Virus record (IMG/VR): IMGVR_UViG_3300007351_000060 | Coordinates: 1-22,493 of that record | DNA: 22,493 nt | From: a virus | Direction: 5' to 3' (one strand) | Shown: piece after piece, positions 1-7,507 of the stretch | Layout of the letters: every line of letters starts with the position of its first letter | Numbering within the stretch: position 1 is the stretch's first letter | Made by a program: the position numbers and the translations under genes | The notes under the pieces: generated by a model | What the model saw: only the letters and a program-made list of their open reading frames with translations | What the model was told of the DNA's origin: nothing | The model's database searches: none

Positions 1-60
1 CAGAAGACGGCATACGAGATACATCGGTGACTGGAGTTCAGACGTGTGCTCTTCCGATCT
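1..60. other. Illumina TruSeq-style adapter (library artefact)
   Basis: Bases 1-20 match the P7 flow-cell primer lacking its first four bases. Bases 21-26 (ACATCG) are a six-base index. Bases 27-60 match the read-2 primer and end in GCTCTTCCGATCT. Phage sequence therefore starts at base 61. Translating this stretch gives the well-known artefact peptide TGVQTCALPI, so no protein should be called across it. Confidence 0.98.
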
Positions 61-62
61 TG

Positions 63-221
63 GCGGAACCTGGAAGTCCGGCGGAAACTATGCAAGGTAA
101 AACAGGGATGATTGCGAAATCCGCGCAAACAGTGGTGCCTAAGGGTCAAGTAGGCCTGCCACAGGCTGGTAACATCGCCAGTAAAATTAAAAATGTTCTC
201 GGAGCTTTCTATAGGCAATAA
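63..221 (+). CDS. C-terminal end of a structural gene, probably the portal protein (5' end missing)
   Basis: The open frame enters from the adapter junction and stops at TAA 219-221, giving about 53 residues of real protein. The tail is rich in Gly, Ala and Lys and ends in AFYRQ. No catalytic motif is visible. The portal assignment is inference from position only: two small genes and the scaffold and capsid genes follow downstream, as in many tailed phages. It could equally be another head-module protein. The stop overlaps the next start as TAATG, so translation is probably coupled. The apparent start upstream lies in adapter sequence and must be ignored. Confidence 0.5.
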   Translation, partial: AEPGSPAETMQGKTGMIAKSAQTVVPKGQVGLPQAGNIASKIKNVLGAFYRQ

Positions 222-439
222 TGTTACACACCCAAGACAAAAAAAGACTTAAAAGCTTGATTCAGGATGACAGATATGACCTGATTCTGAAGGTTGCCAG
301 GGCTTTAATCGAGAAATACAAGACCGAATCCAAAAAAAGGGAAAACGAATTTGAAACAATTTGGGCGCTGGCCGCCAATGACGGAGCCATCGATGGTATA
401 AAATCTTTACTCAATAACTTAGAGCAAGAAGCCTTATGA
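221..439 (+). CDS. Small conserved-looking phage head-module protein, 72 aa
   Basis: The start ATG at 221 overlaps the previous stop by one base, and its own stop overlaps the next start as ATGA at 436-439. That is strong evidence for a real gene in a coupled operon. The protein is helical and charged, with a Lys-rich first half and an acidic C-terminus (LLNNLEQEAL). It has no signal peptide or membrane segment. Small charged proteins between portal and scaffold genes are common in tailed phages and mostly uncharacterised. I do not recognise a family. Confidence 0.7.
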   Translation: MLHTQDKKRLKSLIQDDRYDLILKVARALIEKYKTESKKRENEFETIWALAANDGAIDGIKSLLNNLEQEAL

Positions 440-810
440 TAGATTCTCATCAGAAATTAGAAATTCCGAGCGTTGGTGGCGGGCATCCTCTACAGCTAGA
501 AATTAACTGGCGGGGCGACATAGAAGATGTGGTCAGATTCACCATTAACGGCCAAACGGCCGTCATTAAAAGGCAGGATCTGTTTAGTTTCATGTTCATG
601 ACGGGAACGCCGGAGCAGCAGGAGCTTATGACACCAGTCAGGGAAACCAAAATCGTCAAACACGTGAGACAACACCGGGTTGTAGCCAAAAAAGACATCA
701 AAGTGGGACAGCAGTTGATCGTAAATTGCGAGGTAAATGTCCCTGTGGCCGTCTACGAAGGTCTGAAAATGGATTTTATCAGAGGGAAAAGAAGCAAGTT
801 CGCTATGTAA
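436..810 (+). CDS. Unknown phage protein, 124 aa, beta-rich
   Basis: It starts in an ATGA overlap with the preceding gene. The sequence alternates hydrophobic and polar residues as expected for beta strands (PLQLEINWRGD, VVRFTINGQTAVI) and ends with a basic tail, RGKRSKFAM. There is no membrane segment or export signal. Its place in the head module suggests a virion or assembly role, but no motif identifies one. An 86-base AT-rich gap follows, so it may end a translational unit. Confidence 0.75.
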   Translation: MIDSHQKLEIPSVGGGHPLQLEINWRGDIEDVVRFTINGQTAVIKRQDLFSFMFMTGTPEQQELMTPVRETKIVKHVRQHRVVAKKDIKVGQQLIVNCEVNVPVAVYEGLKMDFIRGKRSKFAM

Positions 811-818
811 AAAACATT

Positions 819-837
819 TTTTTATAATTTATAAAAA
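819..837. promoter_or_regulatory. AT-rich perfect palindrome in the 811-896 gap
   Basis: TTTTTATAA and TTATAAAAA flank a single T, giving nine paired positions. The element contains TATAAT at 823-828, but no convincing -35 box lies 16-18 bases upstream. It could be a weak promoter, an operator, or simply AT-rich spacer. Nothing else is visible in this gap. Confidence 0.25.
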
Positions 838-896
838 TAGGTCGTCATTAAAAATAATCTTGGGTCTAGGACAAGTAAAACAGCTAGTAAAAAATA

Positions 897-1400
897 ATGA
901 GCGAAACATTAACAAACAAGGAAGAGAAAAAAAATAAGAAGGAGAAACAAGAGTTTGCTTCCACCAAGGATTTGGAAACGCTTGTCAGCGTTGTCTCAGG
1001 CTTGGCCGAAAGTATCGAAAAATTAAATCAGAAGATTGACAACAAGCCGCAGGAACAGGAACTGAAAGATAAATTTGAGGAAAAGTCAGGAGTGCACATC
1101 AAGCCAGAAGATTCTTCAGGAAATTATATCCCTCCTAAGTGGAGAGAAATAGTAAATAAAATCCTGGGAGAAGATTTTGGCATAAAAGTGGTGTATCCCG
1201 ACAGCGGCAGCGGTTTCCTTTTTAAAATCATAGTTCCCGAAAGCAAATCCAACATGACGGAAACCCATAGAATGAGGCACAAAACCGATGTCAGAACCAA
1301 AGCTCTCGGATATAGCGATGCAATTTCGGGAATCCAGGTATTTTGCGAGAAAATAGCGGTTAATCTAGGCATGAAAAAGAGAAAGGTGATTAACGAATAA
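897..1400 (+). CDS. Unknown phage protein, 167 aa, with a lysine-rich coiled-coil N-terminus
   Basis: Residues 1-25 are dominated by Lys and Glu. Residues 25-65 look like a coiled coil (LVSVVSGLAESIEKLNQKI). The C-terminal part, from about residue 80, is mixed alpha/beta with IPPKWREIVNKILGEDFGI and ends in a basic MKKRKVINE. There is no export signal. The start follows an A-rich leader with no Shine-Dalgarno motif. The layout of a coiled coil plus a compact C-terminal domain would suit an assembly or DNA-associated protein, but I do not recognise the family. Confidence 0.75.
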   Translation: MSETLTNKEEKKNKKEKQEFASTKDLETLVSVVSGLAESIEKLNQKIDNKPQEQELKDKFEEKSGVHIKPEDSSGNYIPPKWREIVNKILGEDFGIKVVYPDSGSGFLFKIIVPESKSNMTETHRMRHKTDVRTKALGYSDAISGIQVFCEKIAVNLGMKKRKVINE

Positions 1401-1422
1401 TTATTTAATTAAATTAAACACT

Positions 1423-1743
1423 ATGAAGCTGAATCTAAATATATCAGAAAGATTGCAAGCTCTTAATATTCTCAATGATTTCAAAGGTAGCTTGGAACAT
1501 CTTGGCATAATTCTTGAAGATATCAGAAAATTTACTATAACAGCAGCAGAATGGGAGAAAGCTGAAAGAGTAATAACTGAAACTTCTTGGAGTTGGAATG
1601 ATGAAAAAGGAGGAGAAAAAGAAATTGAGATCCAACTGGCAACAAAAGAATATCTGAAAAAAACAATCAAAGATAAAGACGAAAAGAAAGAAATAGGATT
1701 GCAAGAGAAAGCATTGATTAGTCTATACAAGAAATTAGCTTAA
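1423..1743 (+). CDS. Small phage protein of the 'KLNLNISERLQAL' type, 106 aa
   Basis: The N-terminus MKLNLNISERLQALNIL resembles a family of short, uncharacterised phage proteins that begin with a similar LxERLxLxxIL strand-helix. In that family a Trp-containing acidic middle and a C-terminal LYxK motif follow; here these are SWSWNDEKGG and ISLYKKLA. This assignment is from memory of the pattern, not a search. The protein is soluble and charged. It is the last gene before the structured non-coding block with a terminator, so it probably closes a transcription unit. Confidence 0.75.
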   Translation: MKLNLNISERLQALNILNDFKGSLEHLGIILEDIRKFTITAAEWEKAERVITETSWSWNDEKGGEKEIEIQLATKEYLKKTIKDKDEKKEIGLQEKALISLYKKLA

Positions 1744-1752
1744 CAATCAACA

Positions 1753-1810
1753 GACTGGGCAAAGACTCTTGATGAGTCTTTTATCCTCCTTATGGAGTTA
1801 CTGCCCAGTC
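1753..1810 (+). ncRNA. Three-way-junction RNA fold downstream of 1423-1743
   Basis: An outer helix pairs GACTGGGCA (1753-1761) with TGCCCAGTC (1802-1810). Its last base pair competes with the first base pair of the second helix. Inside it, AAAGACTC (1761-1768) pairs with GAGTCTTT (1774-1781), and CTCC (1786-1789) pairs with GGAG (1794-1797). Pairing explains almost the whole segment. It may be a 3' UTR element, an RNase processing site or a small regulatory RNA. No known family is recognised. Confidence 0.5.
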
Positions 1811-1820
1811 AATTTCATAA

Positions 1821-1889
1821 GGAAGATAAAAGGCTTATCACAGAGATAAGTCTTTTTTATTATCTGCAAATCTTCCTCTCTCTAGGAAG
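1821..1889 (+). promoter_or_regulatory. Alternative pairings around the terminator (candidate attenuator)
   Basis: GGAAGAT (1821-1827) is complementary to ATCTTCC (1870-1876), which would enclose the terminator hairpin. CTTCCT (1872-1877) is also complementary to AGGAAG (1884-1889). The two helices share bases and exclude each other. A TTATCA/TATTAT promoter-like pair with a 17-base spacer (about 1835-1863) overlaps the terminator, which could restart transcription for the scaffold gene. No Shine-Dalgarno sequence sits close to the 1910 start. Confidence 0.3.
1828..1858 (+). terminator. Intrinsic terminator before the capsid module
   Basis: AGGCTTATC (1831-1839) pairs with GATAAGTCT (1845-1853) around a five-base loop, extended by three A-U pairs and followed by a T run (1853-1858). 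One pair is G-U on the plus strand and would be an A-C mismatch on the minus strand, so the plus-strand reading is favoured. It separates the early small genes from the capsid genes. Confidence 0.65.
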
Positions 1890-1909
1890 TAAAAAATAAG
1901 AGTAAAAAT

Positions 1910-2701
1910 ATGTCAGATGAAAAAGAGTTCGTTACAAACGAAAACGGCGAGGAAATAGTTAATCCTGAATTGGTCAAAAAACCGGAAGGGGAAAGCGAAG
2001 ATGAACCCGTTGAAAAAAGCGAGGTTGAGCCGGAACCTGAACCGGAGGAAGAAGGGGAAGAGGTTGTCGAAGAGGAAATTCCAACCGAACCGAAAGCCGT
2101 CGAGGGAGAAACTCCGCGCGAAAGGGCGCTGCGAAAAGAAGTTGAGCGGTTAAGAGCCAAGACGCGCGAGAGAAAAGAGAAGGATATTTTTGGCGAAAAA
2201 AAAGAAGAACAAAAAACGCCCAAGGTAGACCTTTCTCAATACGAACCGGAGGAAATCACCAAATTCAAAGGGATTCTGGAGACATTGGCCGATGACTTAG
2301 GCTTCGTCAAAAAAGACGATGTTCAGTCATACACCTATAAAGATAAAGCCAACGAGATTCTCAATGAATTTTTGGACAATCATCCCGAGTATTCTCCCGA
2401 GAAAGACAAGGACGACACCTTGTGGAATCGGTTCAAAGAAGAATATTCTCTCTACAAACAACCCGAAGACCCCAAACTTCTCAAAAAACTATTCCAAAAG
2501 ATCCACAACGAAATTACCGACAACAAACCAATGGAAAAAGGCAAGATTTTAGCCAAACAGGAAAAAATCAAAGTTGCCTCGCATGGCGGAACTTCCAAAC
2601 AAAAAAGCTCTGCCGAAAAGGAAGCGAAGATCGACCCAAGTCTTACCGCTCACCTCCGGGGATTCTCCAAGGAGGATATGCAAGAAATATTTGGGCTTTA
2701 G
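1910..2701 (+). CDS. Probable capsid scaffolding protein, 263 aa
   Basis: The first 65 residues are extremely acidic (runs of Glu with Pro, for example EPEPEPEEEGEEVVEEEIP). They are followed by a charged coiled-coil segment (RERALRKEVERLRAKTRERK, residues about 69-88) and helical regions with a FLDNHPEYSP loop. A basic, Ser- and Lys-rich stretch comes before the C-terminal helix SKEDMQEIFGL. An acidic, helical, disordered protein directly upstream of the major capsid gene is the usual profile of a scaffold, whose C-terminal helix typically contacts the coat protein. Length fits. No protease motif is visible, so shell maturation by cleavage cannot be judged from this gene. The start follows an A-rich leader. 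Confidence 0.75.
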   Translation: MSDEKEFVTNENGEEIVNPELVKKPEGESEDEPVEKSEVEPEPEPEEEGEEVVEEEIPTEPKAVEGETPRERALRKEVERLRAKTRERKEKDIFGEKKEEQKTPKVDLSQYEPEEITKFKGILETLADDLGFVKKDDVQSYTYKDKANEILNEFLDNHPEYSPEKDKDDTLWNRFKEEYSLYKQPEDPKLLKKLFQKIHNEITDNKPMEKGKILAKQEKIKVASHGGTSKQKSSAEKEAKIDPSLTAHLRGFSKEDMQEIFGL

Positions 2702-2719
2702 TAAATAAATTTTAAAATT

Positions 2720-3157
2720 ATGGCTTACGAAATCATACAAGATATAGACAGCAATCCGGCTTTTAAACTTCCAATCTCTTCAATCACTGTCGCTATTGGA
2801 GATTTGCTGGAGAGGACAGCCGGTGCTACCACTTGGGTTCTGACCACTTCAAGCTCTGACCACTTCACCAGGAAAGCGATTGCTCTTGAAGCGGCCACAA
2901 CTTCAGATACTTCAGTTCTTGCCCAAGAATTGACAGGAAACGAAAAAGTAAAGGTTGAATCGGCTAACAACAGCAACACTGCTCACAACGGCGATAGAAT
3001 GGCCGCAACAGGCGAAAACACAGTCAATAACTCTGGAACAGATGTTACAGGGCAAGCGGTTGTTTTCGTGCAAGACGGCACAGCTGGAGCTGCTTCGGAT
3101 AAGAGAATTATCGGTCGTGTATTAGTTGGCAATGGAGTTGATCCTGATGCTTCCTAA
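2720..3157 (+). CDS. Probable capsid decoration or minor head protein, 145 aa
   Basis: This is a small Ala-, Thr- and Ser-rich beta protein lying between scaffold and major capsid genes, the usual place for a decoration (cementing) protein. Features include IGDLLERTAGATTWVLTTSS near residues 27-46 and a C-terminal RIIGRVLVGNGVDPDAS. The latter resembles the short beta segments of small head-decoration proteins. There is no signal peptide or membrane segment. Assignment is from position, size and composition; no diagnostic motif is present. It follows the scaffold by 18 bases. Confidence 0.6.
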   Translation: MAYEIIQDIDSNPAFKLPISSITVAIGDLLERTAGATTWVLTTSSSDHFTRKAIALEAATTSDTSVLAQELTGNEKVKVESANNSNTAHNGDRMAATGENTVNNSGTDVTGQAVVFVQDGTAGAASDKRIIGRVLVGNGVDPDAS

Positions 3158-3189
3158 TCTCTAATTATTAATTAACTTAAACTAAAAAC

Positions 3190-4194
3190 ATGAGTGCACC
3201 TCTAACAATAGGACAAGCTTCTGATCTAGTAGACTTGTCCATTCAGAAAATCTTTCTCAAGACCAGCGAACCTGAAAATCAATACAAAAAGTATTTCAAC
3301 TTCAGGAAAACGGAGGATTACTACGAGAAGGATTCAGGTTTGTCAGGACTGGGCGAATCTGACTTCGCGGATGAAAACGGAGTCATTATGAGCGATATTC
3401 CGGTTCAGACCTACGATAAGACTTATACCCAGGAAATGGTTTCCAAACTTCTTTCGATTACTTACAAGATGTGGAAATTCGGAATCAAGAAAAGAGACCT
3501 TGAAAACATCACAGCTGATTTAAGAAAAACTGACTTAAGAAAAAGAGAAAAGTTGTGCGCGGAAAGACTTATCAATTCATTTGAGACGACTTCATACACA
3601 CATAACGGTCAGTCAGGCAACAAAACGATAACCGTATCGGGTGGAGACGGACTTGGTGTGATTGATGATGACCACACAAGAGAGGATGGCGGAACCAACA
3701 TGAACAACTATGTTTATGACGGCACCACCTATAACCTCCCTTTCGGTTACGCCGGCTTGAAAGCCGCCCACACCACGGCCTCAGCCTTCGTTGACCCGAG
3801 AGGTAATCCGATGCCGGCGTCTCTTGACACTTTAGTCTGTAAAAAAGCATCCTCTGTCGCTTTTAAAGCGAAAGAAATCTTAAAAGCTATTCAGAACAGC
3901 AAGATTCCGGAATCAAACGACAATGATGGAGCTGGAACTCCAGCATTTAAGATTCTTGAACTTGATTACTTAACTCAAGACGCAAGATGGTGGATGTTCG
4001 ACGGCTCAAGAATGGATGACAGGAACGGCTTTCAGTTCATCGAGAGCGAAGCTGTAACCATCGATCCGGTCAATGTCGTCTACAAAACGAAAGAAATCCA
4101 GGTTTCTTCCCATTCTTTATTTGACCTCGGTCATAACGATTGTGCTAGGTCATGGGTCGGTTCGAAAGGAGATTCGTCCAATCCCACCAGCTAA
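3190..4194 (+). CDS. Major capsid protein, 334 aa
   Basis: Its place directly after scaffold and decoration candidates, its length and its mixed alpha/beta composition fit an HK97-fold coat protein. The N-terminal region (KYFNFRKTEDYYEKDSG) leads into IPVQTYDKTYTQEMVSKLL and a long charged helix (KKRDLENITADLRKTDL, about residues 100-116). These resemble the extended loop and spine helix of coat proteins. The middle has a Gly/Asp-rich segment. The C-terminus is Ser-rich and short. No cleavage site can be read with confidence. A strong hairpin follows the stop codon and may stabilise this abundant message. Confidence 0.72.
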   Translation: MSAPLTIGQASDLVDLSIQKIFLKTSEPENQYKKYFNFRKTEDYYEKDSGLSGLGESDFADENGVIMSDIPVQTYDKTYTQEMVSKLLSITYKMWKFGIKKRDLENITADLRKTDLRKREKLCAERLINSFETTSYTHNGQSGNKTITVSGGDGLGVIDDDHTREDGGTNMNNYVYDGTTYNLPFGYAGLKAAHTTASAFVDPRGNPMPASLDTLVCKKASSVAFKAKEILKAIQNSKIPESNDNDGAGTPAFKILELDYLTQDARWWMFDGSRMDDRNGFQFIESEAVTIDPVNVVYKTKEIQVSSHSLFDLGHNDCARSWVGSKGDSSNPTS

Positions 4195-4208
4195 TATTTA
4201 GCAACTAA

Positions 4209-4260
4209 TATCTCGGAGTGAGGAGGATAGTTTAGCCGCTATCCTCCTATACACGAGATA
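4209..4260 (+). promoter_or_regulatory. Strong two-part hairpin after the capsid gene
   Basis: TATCTCG (4209-4215) pairs with CGAGATA (4254-4260). After a five-by-five internal loop, AGGAGGATAG (4221-4230) pairs with CTATCCTCCT (4239-4248) around an eight-base loop. It is followed by A8 rather than T8, so it is not an intrinsic terminator on the plus strand. One arm carries a perfect AGGAGG and the other its complement. The next start codon lies only ten bases beyond the hairpin. Confidence 0.65.
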
Positions 4261-4270
4261 AAAAAAACAA

Positions 4271-6619
4271 ATGGCTACCATAAATAACAAACCATATTCC
4301 TCACCAAGGAATATAAACTTAAAAGACGGCATATTGAGATTTGCCGCGACGCAATCTTCCAACCCGCTTGATTCCAGTTCCAACGGACTTTATGTCAACA
4401 GTTCCAATCAGTTGATTTTTTCGGCCCAAGGGGCAGCGACAGTTCTTGGGACAACGGGAGGAGCAGGCAACGTTCCTTCTTGGGATGCAATTTTTCAAGG
4501 GGACCAGACAATGCAGCTCGGAGGACTTGCGACTTTTACCATAGACCGAAACTCGGGCAACAATAATGTCCTGACCATTACCAATACGGGAGCGGGATCT
4601 GGACATTTGATTCAGATTACCAATGCTGGAACAGGAAAAGACATCAGGGGCGATAGTGGCACTTGGGATGTCAGTAAGGCCGGAGATGCGACATTTAATA
4701 CTATTACCTTATCCGGAGATGCCGGAAGCAATTCTTTCAGTATGACTGCCGGAGACGTAGTTTTGTCGGATGGTTCGGTTGCAATAACTGATGCCGATAA
4801 TGCCGCAACCTTCAGTGTTACCAATAACACAGCGACATCCGCTTCTGTCGTCGTTATAGCAGGTTCCGGAATATTTACTGGCTCTACTACGACCAGCTTT
4901 ATGACAGTAACAGCCTCAGGGTTGACGACGGGCACCGTGCTTTACATGCCTGCCGCCGCTCTAACGACTGGCAAAGTCATAGATGTGGTGGGGAATGCCG
5001 TAACTTCCGGTATTCTTGTCAACATTTCTTCTTCCGCCGCTGGCACGCAATTAACCGGAGCGGGTAGGTTGCTTAAAGTTGACCACACCGGCGCGGCGAC
5101 AGGCACAGGCATTATTGCCGAAATCGCCTCTGCCGCCGCCGATGAGACAGACATTTTCAAGATAACTGCTTCGGCTGGGTTAACAGGAGGAGCATTAGTA
5201 GTTTCAGCCTCTTCCTTAGCCACTGGCGCGGCCATTGAAGCTGCTGATTTGGACAGTTTGACTTCCGGTATCGGACTTCATATTGCATCAGCCGCCACGG
5301 CCATAGCTGGGGCTGGCAGATTGGTTTATGTCAATCACACGGGAACAACTTCAACCTCTGGCATATTGGTTGAAATCGCCTCTGCCGCCGCGGACGAAAC
5401 AGTAGCCTTCAAGCTTACTGCTTCAGCGGCTTTAACCGGGGTCGTGGCTGATTTCTCGGCTGTCGCCCTGCAGTCTGGCAAGGTGATAGATATCAGCGAC
5501 TTGGACGCAATCACGACCGGTAAAGCGATTCATGTTGACGCCACTGGAGTAACTCAAACATCAGGTATCTTGGTTCACTTGGATTCAGCCGGCACGGCCA
5601 TTACCGGAGCAGGCAGAATATTCTTGTCCGACCATACGGGAACAACTTCCACTTCTGGCATAATGAACGAATTTAAGTCTGCTGCAACTGACGAAACGGT
5701 AATTGTTAAAATAACAGCTTCCGCTGCCTTGGCACTAGGTGTCGCCTTGCAAGTCAGTGGGGCTTCTATCACGACTGGTGATGCCATTGACGCAAGTGAC
5801 TTGAATGCTCTTACCACTGGCATAGGTTTACACATAGCTTCTTCCGCTACGGCAATTACCGGAGCTGGAAGACTTGTCTATGTCAATCACACAGGGGCAA
5901 CCTCAACATCGGGCATACTTAATGAATTTGCTTCGGCTGCAAACGACGAGACAGTAATTGTTAAAATTACTGCTTCAGACGTGTTGGCTGCCGGTGTCGC
6001 CTTACAGGTTAGCGGAGCATCTATTACGACAGGAGATGCAATTGATGTCTCGAACCTAAACGGTCTTACCACAGGCAAGGGTCTTGATTTGGCTTCAACT
6101 TCAGCGGCTTGGACTTCGGGAAATCTTATTTCAGCTGCATTAACAAGCTCTTCAGCCACTCTTGCGACTCCAACTGGAGCAATTGCCGCTTTGTCTTACA
6201 GCATTACTGGAACCGCAACTTCAGGAACAGTTTCTCCTACAAATAGCGTTTTGACTATTTCTGGGACAATGGTTCAAAACGGCGCAGGTGGAACACTTGC
6301 TCCTTCCGGAGCCTTGCTTTCCGTTGTCGGAGTTTCAACTCAAACTGCTGGAACATTGACCGATACCAGAACCGCCATTCAGATAACAGTTCCTTCGGGT
6401 ATGACTGGTGCTCCTATAAGAATTACTCAAAGTAATTTAACAAGCACTAACTACAGAAAACTTATGACTGAAAGCGCGACAGGTATTTCAGTCTGGATGG
6501 GTAACGGAACGACTGCCAACGGAAACTTGTCTGGAACCGCTGGTGATATTCTCATCAACGGAGGTTCAAATAAACCTGAATATTGCACAGGAACGACTAA
6601 TTGGACGGCATTGGTCTAG
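4271..6619 (+). CDS. Large repeat-rich structural protein (head fibre or fibre-like), 782 aa
   Basis: The N-terminus (INNKPYSSPRNINLKDGILR) looks like a virion-anchoring segment. From about residue 230 to 600 the protein is built of tandem beta repeats. Four copies of AGRxxxxxHTGxxSTSGI are followed by an EIASAAxDET segment and by TTGxxIDxSDLxxxTTG strands. The C-terminus ends NKPEYCTGTTNWTALV. The composition is almost wholly Gly, Ala, Ser, Thr, Val and Ile, as in beta-helical fibres. Its place directly after the capsid gene suggests a head fibre or capsid-surface protein, although a tail fibre is possible. There is no export signal. Several long antisense frames across it are by-products of this composition. 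Confidence 0.75.
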   Translation: MATINNKPYSSPRNINLKDGILRFAATQSSNPLDSSSNGLYVNSSNQLIFSAQGAATVLGTTGGAGNVPSWDAIFQGDQTMQLGGLATFTIDRNSGNNNVLTITNTGAGSGHLIQITNAGTGKDIRGDSGTWDVSKAGDATFNTITLSGDAGSNSFSMTAGDVVLSDGSVAITDADNAATFSVTNNTATSASVVVIAGSGIFTGSTTTSFMTVTASGLTTGTVLYMPAAALTTGKVIDVVGNAVTSGILVNISSSAAGTQLTGAGRLLKVDHTGAATGTGIIAEIASAAADETDIFKITASAGLTGGALVVSASSLATGAAIEAADLDSLTSGIGLHIASAATAIAGAGRLVYVNHTGTTSTSGILVEIASAAADETVAFKLTASAALTGVVADFSAVALQSGKVIDISDLDAITTGKAIHVDATGVTQTSGILVHLDSAGTAITGAGRIFLSDHTGTTSTSGIMNEFKSAATDETVIVKITASAALALGVALQVSGASITTGDAIDASDLNALTTGIGLHIASSATAITGAGRLVYVNHTGATSTSGILNEFASAANDETVIVKITASDVLAAGVALQVSGASITTGDAIDVSNLNGLTTGKGLDLASTSAAWTSGNLISAALTSSSATLATPTGAIAALSYSITGTATSGTVSPTNSVLTISGTMVQNGAGGTLAPSGALLSVVGVSTQTAGTLTDTRTAIQITVPSGMTGAPIRITQSNLTSTNYRKLMTESATGISVWMGNGTTANGNLSGTAGDILINGGSNKPEYCTGTTNWTALV
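5058..5960 (+). repeat. Four tandem beta-repeat units within the 782-aa protein
   Basis: The AGR(L/I) codons fall near 5060, 5312, 5609 and 5864, giving spacings of about 252, 297 and 252 bases (84, 99 and 84 residues). Units one, two and four are closest around VNHTG and DHTG. Unit three (LSDHTGTTSTSG) follows the longer spacer. DNA identity between units is partial, with short exact runs such as ACGGGAACAACTTC, so the duplications are old or under selection for protein pattern. Confidence 0.75.
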
Positions 6620-6695
6620 AAAGTTAATGCCTTCCTACTGCTCATCATTCATTTGGTGGGCAGAATGGAGGGCAGATTACAACTAAATTAAAAAT

Positions 6696-7022
6696 ATGTT
6701 TTTAGAAAAATCATATAAGGCAAATATAGATACCGCCACATCGGGAGACAACACGATTATCGCCGCTCCGGGTGCTGGAAAATATTTGGCTATAGATCAT
6801 ATCAACATGGTCCCAAAAGGGGGGGTTACCATTCAATTCAAGGACGGCTCAACTGATTACGGCGGAGATTATCTTTTGACCACTTCCCAAGGATTCGTTC
6901 TGGAAAATGTTTACGCCGATCAAGACGGCATAATCACTTGTTCCGACAATTCCGCTTTCGTTATTAATCTTTCAGGCAATGTCCAAGTCAGTGGATTCGT
7001 TCGCTACAGAATCCTTCCATAA
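6696..7022 (+). CDS. Small beta-rich structural protein, 108 aa
   Basis: Short alternating strands (YLAIDHINMVP, GVTIQFKDGS, YLLTTSQGFVLEN, NVQVSGFVRYRILP) indicate a compact beta sandwich. There is no export or membrane signal. Gene position between the repeat-rich fibre-like protein and a coiled-coil gene suggests a fibre-associated or capsid-surface component. A run of seven G bases lies inside the gene (about 6819-6825), but the reading frame stays sensible on both sides, so no frameshift is called. The family is not recognised. Confidence 0.7.
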   Translation: MFLEKSYKANIDTATSGDNTIIAAPGAGKYLAIDHINMVPKGGVTIQFKDGSTDYGGDYLLTTSQGFVLENVYADQDGIITCSDNSAFVINLSGNVQVSGFVRYRILP

Positions 7023-7024
7023 AT

Positions 7025-7507
7025 ATGAAAGCTCCAACAACAAGAGTTAAATCAATCAACGAAGATATAATCAAGTTGAATCAACGACTTGTTGCTTTGA
7101 AGACTGAGAAGGAAAAGGCCGTTGCTGAAAGTTTCCAACAAATGGAAAATCTTGAAGGATTGAGGGAAACGGAAAGAGAACTCAAGAAAGAAATAAGCGA
7201 CTATGTCCAGGAAATTCAAGAAATTGTTGCCGACTCCACTGAACTGCTTCAGGTTAGTTCGGAGATCATTGAGGAAAAGCGGAAGATCACGGAAAGCCTA
7301 AATAATCTCATTGGGGAAAGTCAGAAAATCCTTGACGGCAAAATAAGCGAAATTCAAAAACTAGACAAGGAAATGGCGACAAAGAGAAAGGGCCTTGTTG
7401 AAGAATACACGAATTTGGCCAGGCAAAAAGAAGACCTAAATATTCTCAAAGAACGATTGGAGGCCAGGGGCAAAGAAATTAACAAAGATTATAAAGTAAT
7501 AATTTAA
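7025..7507 (+). CDS. Coiled-coil protein, 160 aa
   Basis: Nearly the whole protein is a heptad-like coiled coil with Lys, Glu, Gln and Leu (RVKSINEDIIKLNQRLVAL, KLDKEMATKRKGLVEEY) and no Cys. There is no signal peptide or membrane segment. Such proteins in phage structural operons may be stalks, tape-like rods or chaperones. The short length suggests a rod or trimerisation element for the adjacent fibre-like proteins. The stop overlaps the next start as TAATG (7505-7509), pointing to coupled production with the 110-aa protein. Confidence 0.75.
   Translation: MKAPTTRVKSINEDIIKLNQRLVALKTEKEKAVAESFQQMENLEGLRETERELKKEISDYVQEIQEIVADSTELLQVSSEIIEEKRKITESLNNLIGESQKILDGKISEIQKLDKEMATKRKGLVEEYTNLARQKEDLNILKERLEARGKEINKDYKVII

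Noticed and set aside
27-62. Protein start TGVQTCALPI at the left end
   Set aside because: It is translated adapter sequence, a known database artefact.
4319-6159. Several long minus-strand frames opposite the 782-aa gene
   Set aside because: They mirror the biased Ala/Thr/Ser/Gly composition of the plus-strand repeats and have no leaders or operon spacing of their own.
6819-6825. Run of seven G as a programmed frameshift site
   Set aside because: The zero frame continues sensibly to a natural C-terminus and no useful alternative frame follows.
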